A DNA stretch of 64,000 bases from an uncultured Caulobacterales bacterium (GTDB lineage: Bacteria > Pseudomonadota > Alphaproteobacteria > Caulobacterales > Caulobacteraceae): the NCBI GenBank assembly GCA_903884425.1, contig CAISEP010000003.1:124001-188000 (forward strand), written 5' to 3'. Position 1 is the stretch's first letter, and the number at the start of each line of letters is the position of its first letter. The position numbers and the translations under genes were made by a program. Of the stretch, positions 32,659 through 41,539 are shown piece after piece. The notes under the pieces were generated by a model. The model worked only from the letters and a program-made list of their open reading frames with translations. It did no database searches and had not been told where the DNA came from.

Positions 32659-34353
32659 ATGACAGGACGGAGTGGGCTGCGACTGCGGCTTGTGGGAGCG
32701 TCTGTGGCGCTGGCAGTCTCGGGCCTGCTTGCGGGCGGTCCGGCGGCACAGGCGGCCGATCCGGCCCCGGCGGACACGGTGATCTGGGGCGGCCCGGTCT
32801 ACACCGGCGAAGCGGCCGGTCCGACGGCCCAGGCCGTGGCGGTCCGCGGCGGCCGGATCGTCCTTGTCGGAGACCGGGCGGCGGCCGCGGCCCTGGTCGG
32901 ACCTGCGACCCGGACGATCGACCTGAAGGGGGCGGCCCTGTTCCCCGGCTTCACCGACAGCCACGTCCATCTGGACGGGGTGGGCGAGCGGGAGCTGACC
33001 CTCAATCTGGAGGGATCGGCCTCGGCGGCGGAGGTGGCGGCCCGGCTGAAGGTCCGGCTGGCGTCGGCCCGCCCGGGCGAGGTGATCTTCGGCCGCGGCT
33101 GGATCGAGACCGGCTGGCCGGAGAAGCGGTTCCTGCAGGCCTCCGACATCGACGCGATCTCCGCCGACAACCCGGTCCTGCTGCAGCGGGCGGACGGCCA
33201 TGCCATCGTCGCCAACAGCGCGGCCCTGCGTCTGGCCGGCATCACCGAGGCCACCCCCGTGCCCTTCGGCGGCGCGATCCTGAAGGACAAGTCCGGCCAT
33301 CTCACGGGCATGCTGGTGGACAATGCCATGGCCCTCCTCGCCAGGGTGCGCCCGACGGTGACGGCCGAGACCCGCATGAAGGCCCTGAAGGTCGGCATGG
33401 AAGTGGAGAACCGCTACGGCTGGACCGGCGTGCACTTCATGAGTGCGCCCTGGGCGGATGTCCTGGCGCTGGAGACCCTGGCGGCCCGGGGCGAGGCCCC
33501 CTTGCGCGTCTATGCCGCCGTGGACCGGGAGGATGCGGACAAGCTGTTCAAATCGGGTCGGCGTACCGCCGGTGATGGCCGGATAGTCACCCGGGCCATC
33601 AAGCTCTATGCCGACGGGGCGCTGGGCTCCCGGGGGGCGGCCCTGTTCGAGCCCTATGCCGACGAGCCCTCCACCACGGGCCTGCTGCGCCTGAAGCCGG
33701 AGGAGACCCGGCCAGTGCTGGCGGAGGCGGCGGCGGGGGGTATCCAGGTCTGCACCCATGCCATCGGCGACCTGGCCAATTCACGGGTGCTCGACCTCTA
33801 TGCCGAGGCCCTGCCCAAGGCCGGGCCGGACCCCCGCTGGCGGATCGAGCATGCCCAGAACATCCGCAACGCCGATGTGCCCCGGTTCGCGAAGCTGGGG
33901 GTGATCGCCTCGATGCAGCCGAGCCACGCCATCGGCGACCTGCACTTTGCCGGCGCGCGCCTGGGCCAGGACCGGCTGGCGGCGGCCTATCCGTGGCAGA
34001 GCCTGCTGAAGGCGGGGGCCGTGATCGCCGGAGGATCGGACGCACCGGTGGAGCGGGGGGATCCCCTGATCGAATTCTACGGGGCCGTGTCCCGCAAGGA
34101 CCTGAAGGGACAGTCCGGCCCCGGCTGGCATCCGGAACAGGCCCTCAGCCGTGAGGAGGCGTTGCGCCTGTTCACCTCGGCGGCGGCCTATGCCCGCTTT
34201 GCGGAAAGGGACCTGGGCACCATCGCGGTGGGCAAGCGCGCGGACCTGACGGCCTTCAGCGTCGATCTGATGACCGCGCCGGAGGCTGACATCCCGAAGG
34301 GACATGCCGTGCTGACCATGGTCGACGGCCAGGTGGTCTGGCAGGCGCCCTGA
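32659..34353 (+). CDS. Secreted amidohydrolase, YtcJ-like
   Basis: The 564-residue metal hydrolase (Amidohydro_3) has a signal peptide (LRLVGASVALAVSGLLAGGP, cleavage after AQA). Metal-site motifs are FPGFTDSHVHLDGVGER, the residue pattern IKLYADGALGSRGAAL, CTHAIGDLAN, IEHAQNI and GGSDAPVERGDPL. The C-terminal strand IAVGKRADLTAFSVDL is typical of amidohydrolases. It follows the FAH gene by 28 bp, so the two may be co-transcribed. A periplasmic location is predicted; the amide or ester substrate is unknown. Confidence 0.87.
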   Translation: MTGRSGLRLRLVGASVALAVSGLLAGGPAAQAADPAPADTVIWGGPVYTGEAAGPTAQAVAVRGGRIVLVGDRAAAAALVGPATRTIDLKGAALFPGFTDSHVHLDGVGERELTLNLEGSASAAEVAARLKVRLASARPGEVIFGRGWIETGWPEKRFLQASDIDAISADNPVLLQRADGHAIVANSAALRLAGITEATPVPFGGAILKDKSGHLTGMLVDNAMALLARVRPTVTAETRMKALKVGMEVENRYGWTGVHFMSAPWADVLALETLAARGEAPLRVYAAVDREDADKLFKSGRRTAGDGRIVTRAIKLYADGALGSRGAALFEPYADEPSTTGLLRLKPEETRPVLAEAAAGGIQVCTHAIGDLANSRVLDLYAEALPKAGPDPRWRIEHAQNIRNADVPRFAKLGVIASMQPSHAIGDLHFAGARLGQDRLAAAYPWQSLLKAGAVIAGGSDAPVERGDPLIEFYGAVSRKDLKGQSGPGWHPEQALSREEALRLFTSAAAYARFAERDLGTIAVGKRADLTAFSVDLMTAPEADIPKGHAVLTMVDGQVVWQAP

Positions 34354-34404
34354 CGGCCGCTTGCCTAACCCGACGGCCTCCGTTATCCGCTGACGCAGCC
34401 CTGT

Positions 34405-34488
34405 GCCCCAGTGGCGAAATGGTAGACGCGGCAGACTCAAAATCTGTTGCCGAGAGGCGTGCTGGTTCGAGTCCGGCCTGGGGCACCA
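34405..34488 (+). tRNA. tRNA-Leu (anticodon CAA)
   Basis: Acceptor arms GCCCCAG (34405-34411) and CTGGGGC (34478-34484) pair perfectly, followed by discriminator A and an encoded CCA (34486-34488). The D-arm contains TGGTAGACGC, and the anticodon loop CTCAAAA places CAA at 34438-34440. There is a short variable arm, and the T-loop is GGTTCGAGTCC. It reads UUG codons. Confidence 0.95.
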
Positions 34489-34536
34489 GACATCCGTCCG
34501 GGAGGGTCTCGTCCAAGAGGGTCCGGGCGAGGCCGC

Positions 34537-35106
34537 TCAGGCGCGAGGGCTCTCCTCCGCCGCGAGCCGCAGTTGCTCGAGATCCTCCGGCTGAAGGCGA
34601 TCAATGCCGCGGGCGTAGTTCAGGGCATTGAGGTGATAGAACAGGGCGTTCCGCCGATTGGCCGCGCCGTTGTCCCGGGTCTTGATCAGCTTGGCAGGTG
34701 CGCCGCCGATGATCGAATTCTCGGGAAACTCGCTGCCCTCGGTGACGATCGAATGGCCCGCGACGATGGAGTTGGCACCGATCCGCGCCCCATCCATGAC
34801 CGTCGCGCCGATTCCGACGAGACAGGCGTCACCGATCTCGCAGCCATGCAGGGTGACATGGTGGGTGATCGAGCAGTCCCGTCCCACGATCGTCGGCGTG
34901 CGGTTGCCCACGTGGACCATCACGAAGTCCTGGATGTTGGTGCGCTCCCCCACCACGATCTCGAACATCTCTGCGCGGAAAACGGCATAGGGCCAGACCG
35001 ACGCCCCGCGACCGATCCTCACCTTGCCGTGGATCAGGGCCGTCGGATGGATGAAGGCCGGGTCGTCGAGGGTCACGCCCGCGCCGATGTGCGGGCCGGG
35101 GCTCAT
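34537..35106 (-). CDS. Gamma-carbonic anhydrase-family protein
   Basis: Left-handed beta-helix protein of 189 residues formed by hexapeptide repeats, in the YrdA/PaaY/CaiE group. Zinc-ligand histidines appear in VMVHVGNRTP, ITHHVTLHGCEIG, and the following GIGATVMDGARIG coil is complete. The C-terminal helix YHLNALNYARGI is typical. Start ATG 35106 overlaps the DUF1272 stop (ATGA). Carbonic anhydrase activity or thioesterase-like function cannot be told apart from sequence. Confidence 0.88.
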   Translation of the reverse strand: MSPGPHIGAGVTLDDPAFIHPTALIHGKVRIGRGASVWPYAVFRAEMFEIVVGERTNIQDFVMVHVGNRTPTIVGRDCSITHHVTLHGCEIGDACLVGIGATVMDGARIGANSIVAGHSIVTEGSEFPENSIIGGAPAKLIKTRDNGAANRRNALFYHLNALNYARGIDRLQPEDLEQLRLAAEESPRA

Positions 35107-35351
35107 GACGCTCCGCCGGGGCACGGCACTGGGCGGACGTGCCGCTCGGTCGACGCCGGGAAGCGCTCCAGCGCGGGCCCGACCCGGGTCGGCCGCACCT
35201 CGAGCTTACCGCCGCAGTTGGGGCAGACGCCGCCGAGGCGGCTGTCCGCGCAGTCGGGGCAGAAGGTGCACTCGAAGCTGCAGATCCGGGCGGCGGCGTC
35301 TCCCGGCAGGTCCTTGTCACAGCATTCGCAGTTGGGCTTCAGGGTCAGCAT
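35103..35351 (-). CDS. DUF1272 zinc-ribbon-like small protein
   Basis: The 82-residue protein is rich in cysteine: MLTLKPNCECCDKDLP, then CSFECTFCPDCAD and GGVCPNCGGKL. This gives four CxxC-type pairs that would bind two zinc ions, the hallmark of DUF1272. The role is unknown; members are often found alone. It is coupled to the gamma-carbonic anhydrase gene through a 4-bp overlap. Confidence 0.88.
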   Translation of the reverse strand: MLTLKPNCECCDKDLPGDAAARICSFECTFCPDCADSRLGGVCPNCGGKLEVRPTRVGPALERFPASTERHVRPVPCPGGAS

Positions 35352-35427
35352 GGATCGTTCCTCCGGTTGGTCAATTCTGCGCCATGCGTCATTGCGCGCA
35401 AGGCTGCGATGCGCGGGTGCCCCGCGG

Positions 35428-35766
35428 TCAGTGTTCCCCGCCCGGCGGTCCCCAGAAGACCACCCACGCCGAGAAGTCGTCGCTGACCTGCTCGAAGCGA
35501 TGCGGGACGCCGGCTTCGACGAAGATCACGTCCTGCGCGACGAAGTCACGGCGCTCGCCGTTCTTGACGAAGGTGCCGGAGCCCGATGCGATCACGTAGA
35601 GCTCGTCCTGCTCGTGGGGCGTCTGAACGTCTTCGCCACGCGGCGCGTAGAGGCCAAGGGTCATGGAGCCGTGGCGCCCCGCGATGGCGAATCTCAAGGG
35701 CTCGGTTTCCGGCGGCAGGGCCGACGCGATTTCGTTGAACGGATACAGCCAGCCGGTGTCCGACAT
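35428..35766 (-). CDS. Small cupin-domain protein
   Basis: Single-domain cupin of 112 residues. Metal-binding motif 1 is partly kept (GEDVQTPHEQDELYVIASGS), and motif 2 is FVEAGVPHRFEQ. No other domain is present. Such proteins bind metals or small molecules, but function cannot be predicted. Start ATG 35766 is chosen; ATG 35778 is also in frame. It is divergent from the GlxA-type regulator gene. Confidence 0.82.
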   Translation of the reverse strand: MSDTGWLYPFNEIASALPPETEPLRFAIAGRHGSMTLGLYAPRGEDVQTPHEQDELYVIASGSGTFVKNGERRDFVAQDVIFVEAGVPHRFEQVSDDFSAWVVFWGPPGGEH

Positions 35767-35910
35767 TGAGGCCCCCATCGGTATCATCGGGTGAAGCCTA
35801 TGGCAGGGCCGGCCTGGCAGGAATGACAAACCAGCCGCAGATTTCGCCAACCCCCCCGATCCGCCCTTCGCCCACTTGCCACCGCGGCCGTGGCCGGTAC
35901 ACCCTTCGGC

Positions 35911-36921
35911 ATGACCGGCAATATCGCACCAAGCACCGCAGATCCTGCCAGACCGGCCGCGCGGCGAGCCGTCGTCCTCCTCGTCTATGACGGGGTCGAG
36001 GCTCTGGACGTGGCGGGACCCGCCGGGGTGTTCGAACGGGCCGAGGCGCTGCGCGCGGGCAGTTACGAGGTGATCATCGCGTCGGTCGGCGGGGGCACGG
36101 TCGCCACCTCCGGGGCCATCGCCCTCGGTGGCACGCGCGCGCTCGGCGAGCTTCCCGCCGTCTGCGACACGGTGCTGGTGGCCGGAGGGCCGGAGGCGGC
36201 CCTGCTGGCCGCCGCCGCCACGGACCTGCCGAACTGGCTCGGCCGCACAGCCTGCACCGCGCGGCGCGTGGGAAGCGTCTGCACCGGGGCCTTCCTCCTG
36301 GGGTGGGCCGGGCTGCTGGACGGACGCCGCGCCACGACCCACTGGCGCGGCTGCGAGCGGCTCCAGGCGCTGTTTCCCGCCGCCCGGGTGGACGCCGATG
36401 CGATCCATGCCTTCGATGGCGTCTACACCTCCGCGGGCGTGACGGCCGGGATCGATCTGGCCCTGGCGCTGGTGGCGGAGGACCTGGACGACACGGTGGC
36501 GGCGGAGATCGCGCGGGACCTGGTGGTCTATCTCCGGCGCTCGGGCGGGCAGTCCCAGTACAGCCGAATGCTGGCGGCGCAGGCCGCCGCGTCGCCGCGA
36601 CTGAGCCGCGTGCTGCAGTGGACCGCCGAGCATCTCGATCAGCCGATCCGGATTTCCCACATGGCCGCACAGGCGGGCATGAGCGAGCGGACGTTCATCC
36701 GCCAGTTCGGCAAGGAGGTCGGGGCAACGCCGGGCCAGTTCCTGACACGGGTCCGCGTCGAGCACGCGCGGGACCTGCTGGAGCGGTCGGACTGGGCCCT
36801 GGACCGGATCGCCGAGCGCAGCGGCTTCGGCTCCATCGACGCCTTCCAGCGGGCCTTCAAGGCGATGCAGGGAACCGCGCCGTCGGTCTACCGGGCGCGT
36901 TTCACCGCGGCACCGGGCTGA
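35911..36921 (+). CDS. GlxA-family regulator (DJ-1/PfpI plus AraC HTH)
   Basis: Transcription activator of 336 residues. Residues about 20-190 form a DJ-1/PfpI domain (VVLLVYDGVEALDVAGPAGV; the nucleophile-elbow cysteine in GSVCTGAFLLGWAGLLDGR). An AraC/XylS double HTH follows from about residue 225 (ISHMAAQAGMSERTFIRQFG, then RIAERSGFGSIDAFQRAFK). Relatives govern amine, carnitine or arginine catabolism. The last 34 bp overlap the end of the convergent histidine kinase gene. Confidence 0.9.
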   Translation: MTGNIAPSTADPARPAARRAVVLLVYDGVEALDVAGPAGVFERAEALRAGSYEVIIASVGGGTVATSGAIALGGTRALGELPAVCDTVLVAGGPEAALLAAAATDLPNWLGRTACTARRVGSVCTGAFLLGWAGLLDGRRATTHWRGCERLQALFPAARVDADAIHAFDGVYTSAGVTAGIDLALALVAEDLDDTVAAEIARDLVVYLRRSGGQSQYSRMLAAQAAASPRLSRVLQWTAEHLDQPIRISHMAAQAGMSERTFIRQFGKEVGATPGQFLTRVRVEHARDLLERSDWALDRIAERSGFGSIDAFQRAFKAMQGTAPSVYRARFTAAPG

Positions 36922-39134
36922 TCGGCCACGTCCTTAAGCGGTCCGCGGCCGCTGTCGGCGGAGATCGCCTGCGCGATGGCGTGGTAGAGGGCCCCGACAT
37001 TGACCGGCTTGGCGACGACGCCGTCGATGTCCAGGTTCGAATAGCCGTCCAGCTGATGCTGCATCGCGTTCGCCGTCAGCACGATGATCGGCGTCCTGGC
37101 CCGGCCATGCGCGCGCTCCAGCTGGCGGATGTTCGAGATCGCGCGCGGGCCGTCCATCACCGGCATGAGCATGTCCATGAGGATGAGGTCGAACCCGCTC
37201 TGTCCATAGGCCTCCACGGCGTCCTGCCCGTTGGAGACCAGGGACAGCTCGACCTCGCCCGCCTCCAGCAATGCCGCCAGGACCAGTTGGTTCACGTGAT
37301 TGTCTTCTGCGGCCAGAATCCGCAGGCCCGGCGGCATCCGGTCGACCGCGGTCTCGGACGGTTCCTCCGGCGCGGGGGCGAGGGCGGCATGGCTTCGGGC
37401 CAGGGGCAGCTGGAAGGTGAAGGTCGAGCCCTGGCCCGGGGCGGTCGCGACGGTGATCTGGCCCCCCATCAGGGTGGCCAGGTCCGAGCTGATCGCCAGG
37501 CCGAGGCCGGTGCCGCCGAAGCGCCGGGTCGTCGACGTGTCCGCCTGGGAAAAGCGCTGGAACAGCTGCTGGACATGCTCCGGCGAGATGCCGATGCCCG
37601 TGTCGGAGATGGCGAACGCGACCCCGCCCTCCACCGGCGTGACCGCGACCCGGACCTCGCCCGCCTCGGTGAACTTCATGGCGTTGGAGATGAGATTGTT
37701 CAGGACCTGACGGATCCGGCCCTCGTCGCCCACATAGCTGCCGGCGACCGCCGCGGAAATGTCGAGGGCGTAGTGAAGCCCCTTGCGCTCCGCCAGGGCG
37801 CGAAAGGTGGAGACGGCATCGTGCACCAGCCGCTCGAGATCGAGGTCCACCGGGTCGAGGGTCACGGCCCCCGTCTCGATCTTGGAGATGTCGAGAATGT
37901 CGTTGAGCACCGTCAGCAGCCCGGTGCCCGAGTCCCGCAGGATCCGCAGCCGGGCCAGGTGGTCCGGATCGGGGATGCGGGCGATCAGCAACTCGGTCAT
38001 CCCCAGGATGCCGTTCAGGGGGGTGCGGATCTCGTGGCTGATGTTGGCGATGAAGTCGGTCTTGGCCCGGCTTGCGGCCACCGCGGCGGCGCGGGCGTCC
38101 CGGGCGAGGCCATGCAGGCGGGTCAGTCTGACGGCGTTGCGGTTGCGTTCACCCAGGGCACTGTTCGAGGGCAGGGCCGACAGCAACAGGGAGATCAGAT
38201 AGGGCTGCAGCGCCTCCTGCCGGTCCACCAGTCCGGGCCCGGCAATGGTTCCGAGGGGGCCCAGGCCGTGGGCGGTATAGGCAGACGCGATGACCGACAG
38301 GGCCAGGGCGTTCAGGAGGACCAGCGGCGGACCGGCGCGGAACGCCGTCAGGATCAGGGCCGGATAGGTGAACAGGAAGGCCGTGCTGGTTCCCTGGCTG
38401 AAGGCCCAGCAGCCGCTGGCAATGGTCAGCACGGCAAGGCCCGCGCGCTCGAGGTCGGAGGTGGGGAAGTACCTGGAATGGGCGCGGAACCGGGCGGCCA
38501 GCAGGATGGCGGGCGTCGATATGATGAGCCCGATGGTGTCCGACAGGGTCCATTGCAGCCATTCGTGGACGATGGAGGTATAGCCGACGGTGACGCCGTT
38601 GAAGGCCTCTCCGACGGCGGCCTCGGACGCGCAGGCGACCCCGGCGCAGACGGAGAACACCGCAAACCGCGTCAGGCGGGACAGATCGATGGCCGCGCCG
38701 CAGAACCGCTTGGCCAGAATGGCCGTGACGAGGCTCACCTCCGTGTTCAGCCCCGCGTACAGGATGTTCTGGAACGGGGTGTATCGGAAGAACCCGTTGA
38801 TCCAGATGTTCAGCAGCAGACTGCAGAGCGACACGGCCAGCGACAGGCGTCTCGGGAGCACCAGCCACGCCACGACCAGTGCCCCGTTGGCCGGCCAGAA
38901 GCCGACATTGCCTTCGGAATCGGTACAGGCGAACCGGGCAAGGGCCGTCAGGGCCGCGAAGGTCACGGTCAGCGCCACGGCCGTCTTCCAGCCACGGGGG
39001 GCCTCGCCCGGCCGGGGGGGGAGCCATCGCCAGAACATACTCGCCGCCCCCTGGGTGCCTGACACGTCGAATCGCACCTTATCCGTCTGATGACTGAGAG
39101 AATGCTCAAATGGGACTAACACAACGTTTCCCAT
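36888..39134 (-). CDS. Hybrid sensor histidine kinase with MASE1 domain
   Basis: The 748-residue membrane kinase is arranged as MASE1-type sensor (about eight transmembrane helices, residues 50-325), HisKA with phospho-acceptor His367 in NISHEIRTPLNGIL, HATPase (NNLISNAMKFTEAG; DTGIGISPEH; GGTGLGLAIS) and a C-terminal receiver (phospho-acceptor Asp654 in ILMDMLMPVMDG; Lys709). No output domain is present, so a phosphotransfer partner is needed. The first 32 residues are weakly supported; an ATG at 39038 (MFWRWLPPRP) could be the real start. The signal and target genes are unknown. Confidence 0.9.
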   Translation of the reverse strand: MGNVVLVPFEHSLSHQTDKVRFDVSGTQGAASMFWRWLPPRPGEAPRGWKTAVALTVTFAALTALARFACTDSEGNVGFWPANGALVVAWLVLPRRLSLAVSLCSLLLNIWINGFFRYTPFQNILYAGLNTEVSLVTAILAKRFCGAAIDLSRLTRFAVFSVCAGVACASEAAVGEAFNGVTVGYTSIVHEWLQWTLSDTIGLIISTPAILLAARFRAHSRYFPTSDLERAGLAVLTIASGCWAFSQGTSTAFLFTYPALILTAFRAGPPLVLLNALALSVIASAYTAHGLGPLGTIAGPGLVDRQEALQPYLISLLLSALPSNSALGERNRNAVRLTRLHGLARDARAAAVAASRAKTDFIANISHEIRTPLNGILGMTELLIARIPDPDHLARLRILRDSGTGLLTVLNDILDISKIETGAVTLDPVDLDLERLVHDAVSTFRALAERKGLHYALDISAAVAGSYVGDEGRIRQVLNNLISNAMKFTEAGEVRVAVTPVEGGVAFAISDTGIGISPEHVQQLFQRFSQADTSTTRRFGGTGLGLAISSDLATLMGGQITVATAPGQGSTFTFQLPLARSHAALAPAPEEPSETAVDRMPPGLRILAAEDNHVNQLVLAALLEAGEVELSLVSNGQDAVEAYGQSGFDLILMDMLMPVMDGPRAISNIRQLERAHGRARTPIIVLTANAMQHQLDGYSNLDIDGVVAKPVNVGALYHAIAQAISADSGRGPLKDVADQPGAAVKRAR

Positions 39135-39230
39135 GTTCGTGAGATCGCGGTCGAGTTCCTCCTTCTACCTGACGGGCGATGCATGCCCATTTCGGGGCGG
39201 AGATCGACGTCCTGCCGTGCCGGAGCCTGC

Positions 39231-39749
39231 CTAGGCCCGCGTCCAGGTCAGTCGGTTCACGGTGCCGGTCCCCGTGCTGAAACGCTTCTCCGTCGTGGAC
39301 AGCGTCAACAGGTCGTCTTTCAACTCGACCAGACGGACATAGGCCAGTCCCACCTCGGTTGGATCGAGGAACGCTTCGACAAAGTGATGAACCCGGCTTT
39401 GCGCTTCATCCACTTCGAAGCGCCCGAAATAGCCGTAATATGTGTCCAGGTAGGCGATCCGCCGCGATGGCTCCATTCCCTTGAAGGTGCTGCCTGTGGC
39501 TGCGGTCGCCCGGTTGGCGCAGAGCTGCGCCGACATGGCTCCGCCCGCATCATACGTCAGGATGCCGGAGTAGGGCCGCTGCCACCCGAAGAACAGAGAT
39601 GTCTCGCCGTTGGCAAGGCTGACGGTCACGGCGTCCTTAAGTCGCCAGGACCCGATGAGGCGCGACCGAAGGGGCTGCGGATGTTCGGCGCGAACGGCCG
39701 TCGGGGCGAGGGCGGCTACACCCCCGATAAGGAGTCTGCGATCAATCAT
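39231..39749 (-). CDS. Exported lipocalin-like domain protein
   Basis: The 172-residue protein starts MIDRRLLIGGVAALAPTAVR, a twin-arginine-like or Sec signal. It is followed by LIGSWRLKDAVTV and YSGILTYDAGGAMSAQLCAN, which match the small beta-barrel Lipocalin_5 family found in many secreted bacterial proteins. The C-terminal strand is TVNRLTWTRA. The ligand is unknown. The frame opens 27 bp earlier at 39776, but the ATG at 39749 gives the sensible signal. Confidence 0.7.
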   Translation of the reverse strand: MIDRRLLIGGVAALAPTAVRAEHPQPLRSRLIGSWRLKDAVTVSLANGETSLFFGWQRPYSGILTYDAGGAMSAQLCANRATAATGSTFKGMEPSRRIAYLDTYYGYFGRFEVDEAQSRVHHFVEAFLDPTEVGLAYVRLVELKDDLLTLSTTEKRFSTGTGTVNRLTWTRA

Positions 39750-40174
39750 CGGGTGCCTCGCGCGTGTCTGGGTCAACCTGATCCGAAGGCTATCGCCTCC
39801 CGCGTCTGAGTTTCAACAGGCTGAGGCGTCTGCACGGTTTGAGCTTCGGCATCCCGACTTTCCGCGACGGATCGCCGGTGCGCGGCGGTTCCATCGCCTG
39901 GCGCTGCCGGAACTGTGTATCCACAGGTCGTATCTGATCTGAGGGCGCGGGGTTCGCGTCGGGAAAGTTCGCCGCACGGGAGAATCACCCGTCAAAAGTC
40001 GAGTGAAGTCAGTCGGACCCATGAATATTGGTTAACGAAATCGTATCTTTTGCTGGGTCAATCTCGATTACATGTAGGTGAACGAATCTATTCATGAGCG
40101 GTTCATGTGGCGCTCGCGATGTTCGACGCGAAGCAGGGGCGTCGTGCCGCCTGATCCACCCAGGGAGACTCGTT
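39750..40174. other. Intergenic region, 425 bp, no convincing gene
   Basis: Divergent control region between the lipocalin-like gene and the small Lys/Asp-rich protein gene. The right half (39990-40100) is AT-richer. No coding frame with plausible composition is found. It holds the direct-repeat box at 40090-40108. Confidence 0.6.
40090..40108 (+). promoter_or_regulatory. 11-bp-phased direct repeat (response-regulator-type box)
   Basis: ATTCA (40090-40094) and GTTCA (40101-40105) stand 11 bp apart, followed by TGT. The whole unit closely matches 42879-42897. One-turn spacing of half-sites is typical of OmpR-class regulators. It is 67 bp before the next start codon. Confidence 0.5.
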
Positions 40175-40531
40175 TTGAAGCTTCGTCACGCACTCGTCGC
40201 CGCCGGCCTGATCGTCGGCCTGGCCTCCGTCGCCTCGGCCCAGACCACGCCGTCGACCACGCCCCCGACGCCGAAGGATCCGACCGTCGCTGGCTACAAG
40301 TCCGATGTTCAGACCGACAAGGCCGAACTGAAGGCCGATGAGGCCACGCGCAAGGCCGACAAGGTCACCCTCGTCGCCGACAAGACCGCGAATGCGCCGG
40401 AAGCGACCATCGACGCGGACAAGACCAAGCTGGCCCAGGACAAGGCCACCGTGAAGGCGGACAAGCAGGCGCTCAAGGACGCCAAGGACACCCTGCGCAC
40501 CGCCCGCGCGGCCAAGGCCAAGCGGCACTGA
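40175..40531 (+). CDS. Exported Lys/Ala/Asp-rich repetitive helical protein
   Basis: The 118-residue protein has a signal peptide (MKLRHALVAAGLIVGLASVA, cut near ASAQ), a Thr/Pro linker, then about 75 residues of imperfect repeats of the form DK-x-x-L/V-x-x-DK (TDKAELKADEATRKADKVTL; ADKTKLAQDKATVKADKQAL). It is predicted to be a charged amphipathic or single alpha-helix in the periplasm. TTG start 40175 with GGGAGA about 7 nt before; an ATG at 40094 would bury the signal. No known family is recognised. A strong hairpin follows. Confidence 0.65.
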   Translation: MKLRHALVAAGLIVGLASVASAQTTPSTTPPTPKDPTVAGYKSDVQTDKAELKADEATRKADKVTLVADKTANAPEATIDADKTKLAQDKATVKADKQALKDAKDTLRTARAAKAKRH

Positions 40532-40544
40532 ACCCTGCCCTGAC

Positions 40545-40573
40545 CGGAGCGCCGCACAATCCGCGGCGCTCCG
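40545..40573 (+). terminator. GC-rich hairpin after the Lys/Asp-rich protein
   Basis: Perfect 11-bp stem CGGAGCGCCGC (40545-40555)/GCGGCGCTCCG (40563-40573) with a 7-nt loop, 14 bp after the stop. It lacks a U-run. Confidence 0.5.
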
Positions 40574-40640
40574 CCACCTGTATTGCAGCGACCACCGTGG
40601 GGGCATCCTCGGATTGGCGCAGACCTGACGAGGAGAGACG

Positions 40641-41501
40641 ATGAATCGGACGATACTTGCGGCCTCGCTGGCCCTGACCGTGGGGGGGCTTGCCCCGATG
40701 ACCCTTGCCCCGGTGGCTTCAGCCCAGGACGCCCCGGCCACGGGTGCGGCCGATACCGGCGAGGGGGTCGACATCGGCGTCTTCCTCGGCACCGGATACA
40801 ACTATTCCTCCGGCAAGTACGGCACGGCGACCACCACGACGATCCAGTCCGCGCCGCTGCTGGCCAGCGTCGAATACGGGGACTTCACCCTGGATGTCAC
40901 GGTTCCCTTCATGAACGTGAATGGTGACCCGAACGTCATTCCCGGTCTCGGCCGGGTGGTGAACAAGAACCCGAAGAAGCGCGCCAAGACCGGCGCGGCC
41001 ACGGGCTCGGCCACCGGCATCGGCGACGTGATCACCGAGGGGACCTGGGATGCCTACACCAACGACACCTACAAGTTCGGCTTCGACCTGTCGGGCAAGG
41101 TGAAGTTCGGGACCGGCGACAAGGGGCAGGGGCTCGGCGACGGCGCGACGGACTTCACCCTGGGAGTCGGGGCCTTCAAGTCGTTCGGACCGCTGACCGT
41201 CACGGCCGATGTGGGCTACACGGCCATGGGATCGTCCAGCTACATCGCCCTGAAGAAGAACCTCGTCAGCTATTCGGCCGGCGCGCTGTACCGGGCGACG
41301 GACAAGCTTTCCATGGGGCTCAGCTATGATGCCGGCGGCCAGGCGGCCCAGGGTGTCAGCTCCTCCGACACGAAGGAACTTACGGTCTTTGCCGCCTATC
41401 GTGTGGCCAAGCACTGGAAGCTGCAGGGCTATGGCCTGGCCGGCTTCTCCGACGGCAGCCCGGACTATGGCGGCGGTGCCTCCCTGAAGTATCAGTTCTG
41501 A
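40641..41501 (+). CDS. Outer-membrane beta-barrel protein
   Basis: Exported protein of 286 residues: signal peptide (MNRTILAASLALTVGGLAPM ... VASAQ), then alternating strands such as DIGVFLGTGYNYSSGKYG and YGDFTLDVTVPFMNV, ending in Phe (GGGASLKYQF) as outer-membrane barrels do. The pattern recalls the transporter-like family related to MetA of phenol-degradation loci. Ligand unknown. ATG 40641 with GAGGAGAGA directly upstream. Confidence 0.75.
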   Translation: MNRTILAASLALTVGGLAPMTLAPVASAQDAPATGAADTGEGVDIGVFLGTGYNYSSGKYGTATTTTIQSAPLLASVEYGDFTLDVTVPFMNVNGDPNVIPGLGRVVNKNPKKRAKTGAATGSATGIGDVITEGTWDAYTNDTYKFGFDLSGKVKFGTGDKGQGLGDGATDFTLGVGAFKSFGPLTVTADVGYTAMGSSSYIALKKNLVSYSAGALYRATDKLSMGLSYDAGGQAAQGVSSSDTKELTVFAAYRVAKHWKLQGYGLAGFSDGSPDYGGGASLKYQF

Positions 41502-41539
41502 ACCGGCGCTGCGCCGTCACGGGGACAGGAGCTCTCACG

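Noticed and set aside
36303-39062. A 919-codon plus-strand frame antisense to the hybrid kinase
   Set aside because: Low-complexity Gly/Arg/Gln composition; the kinase on the other strand has all domains.
40094-40174. Upstream ATG start for the Lys/Asp-rich exported protein
   Set aside because: It would place 27 residues before a perfect signal peptide and overlap the direct-repeat box; TTG 40175 has a good ribosome site.
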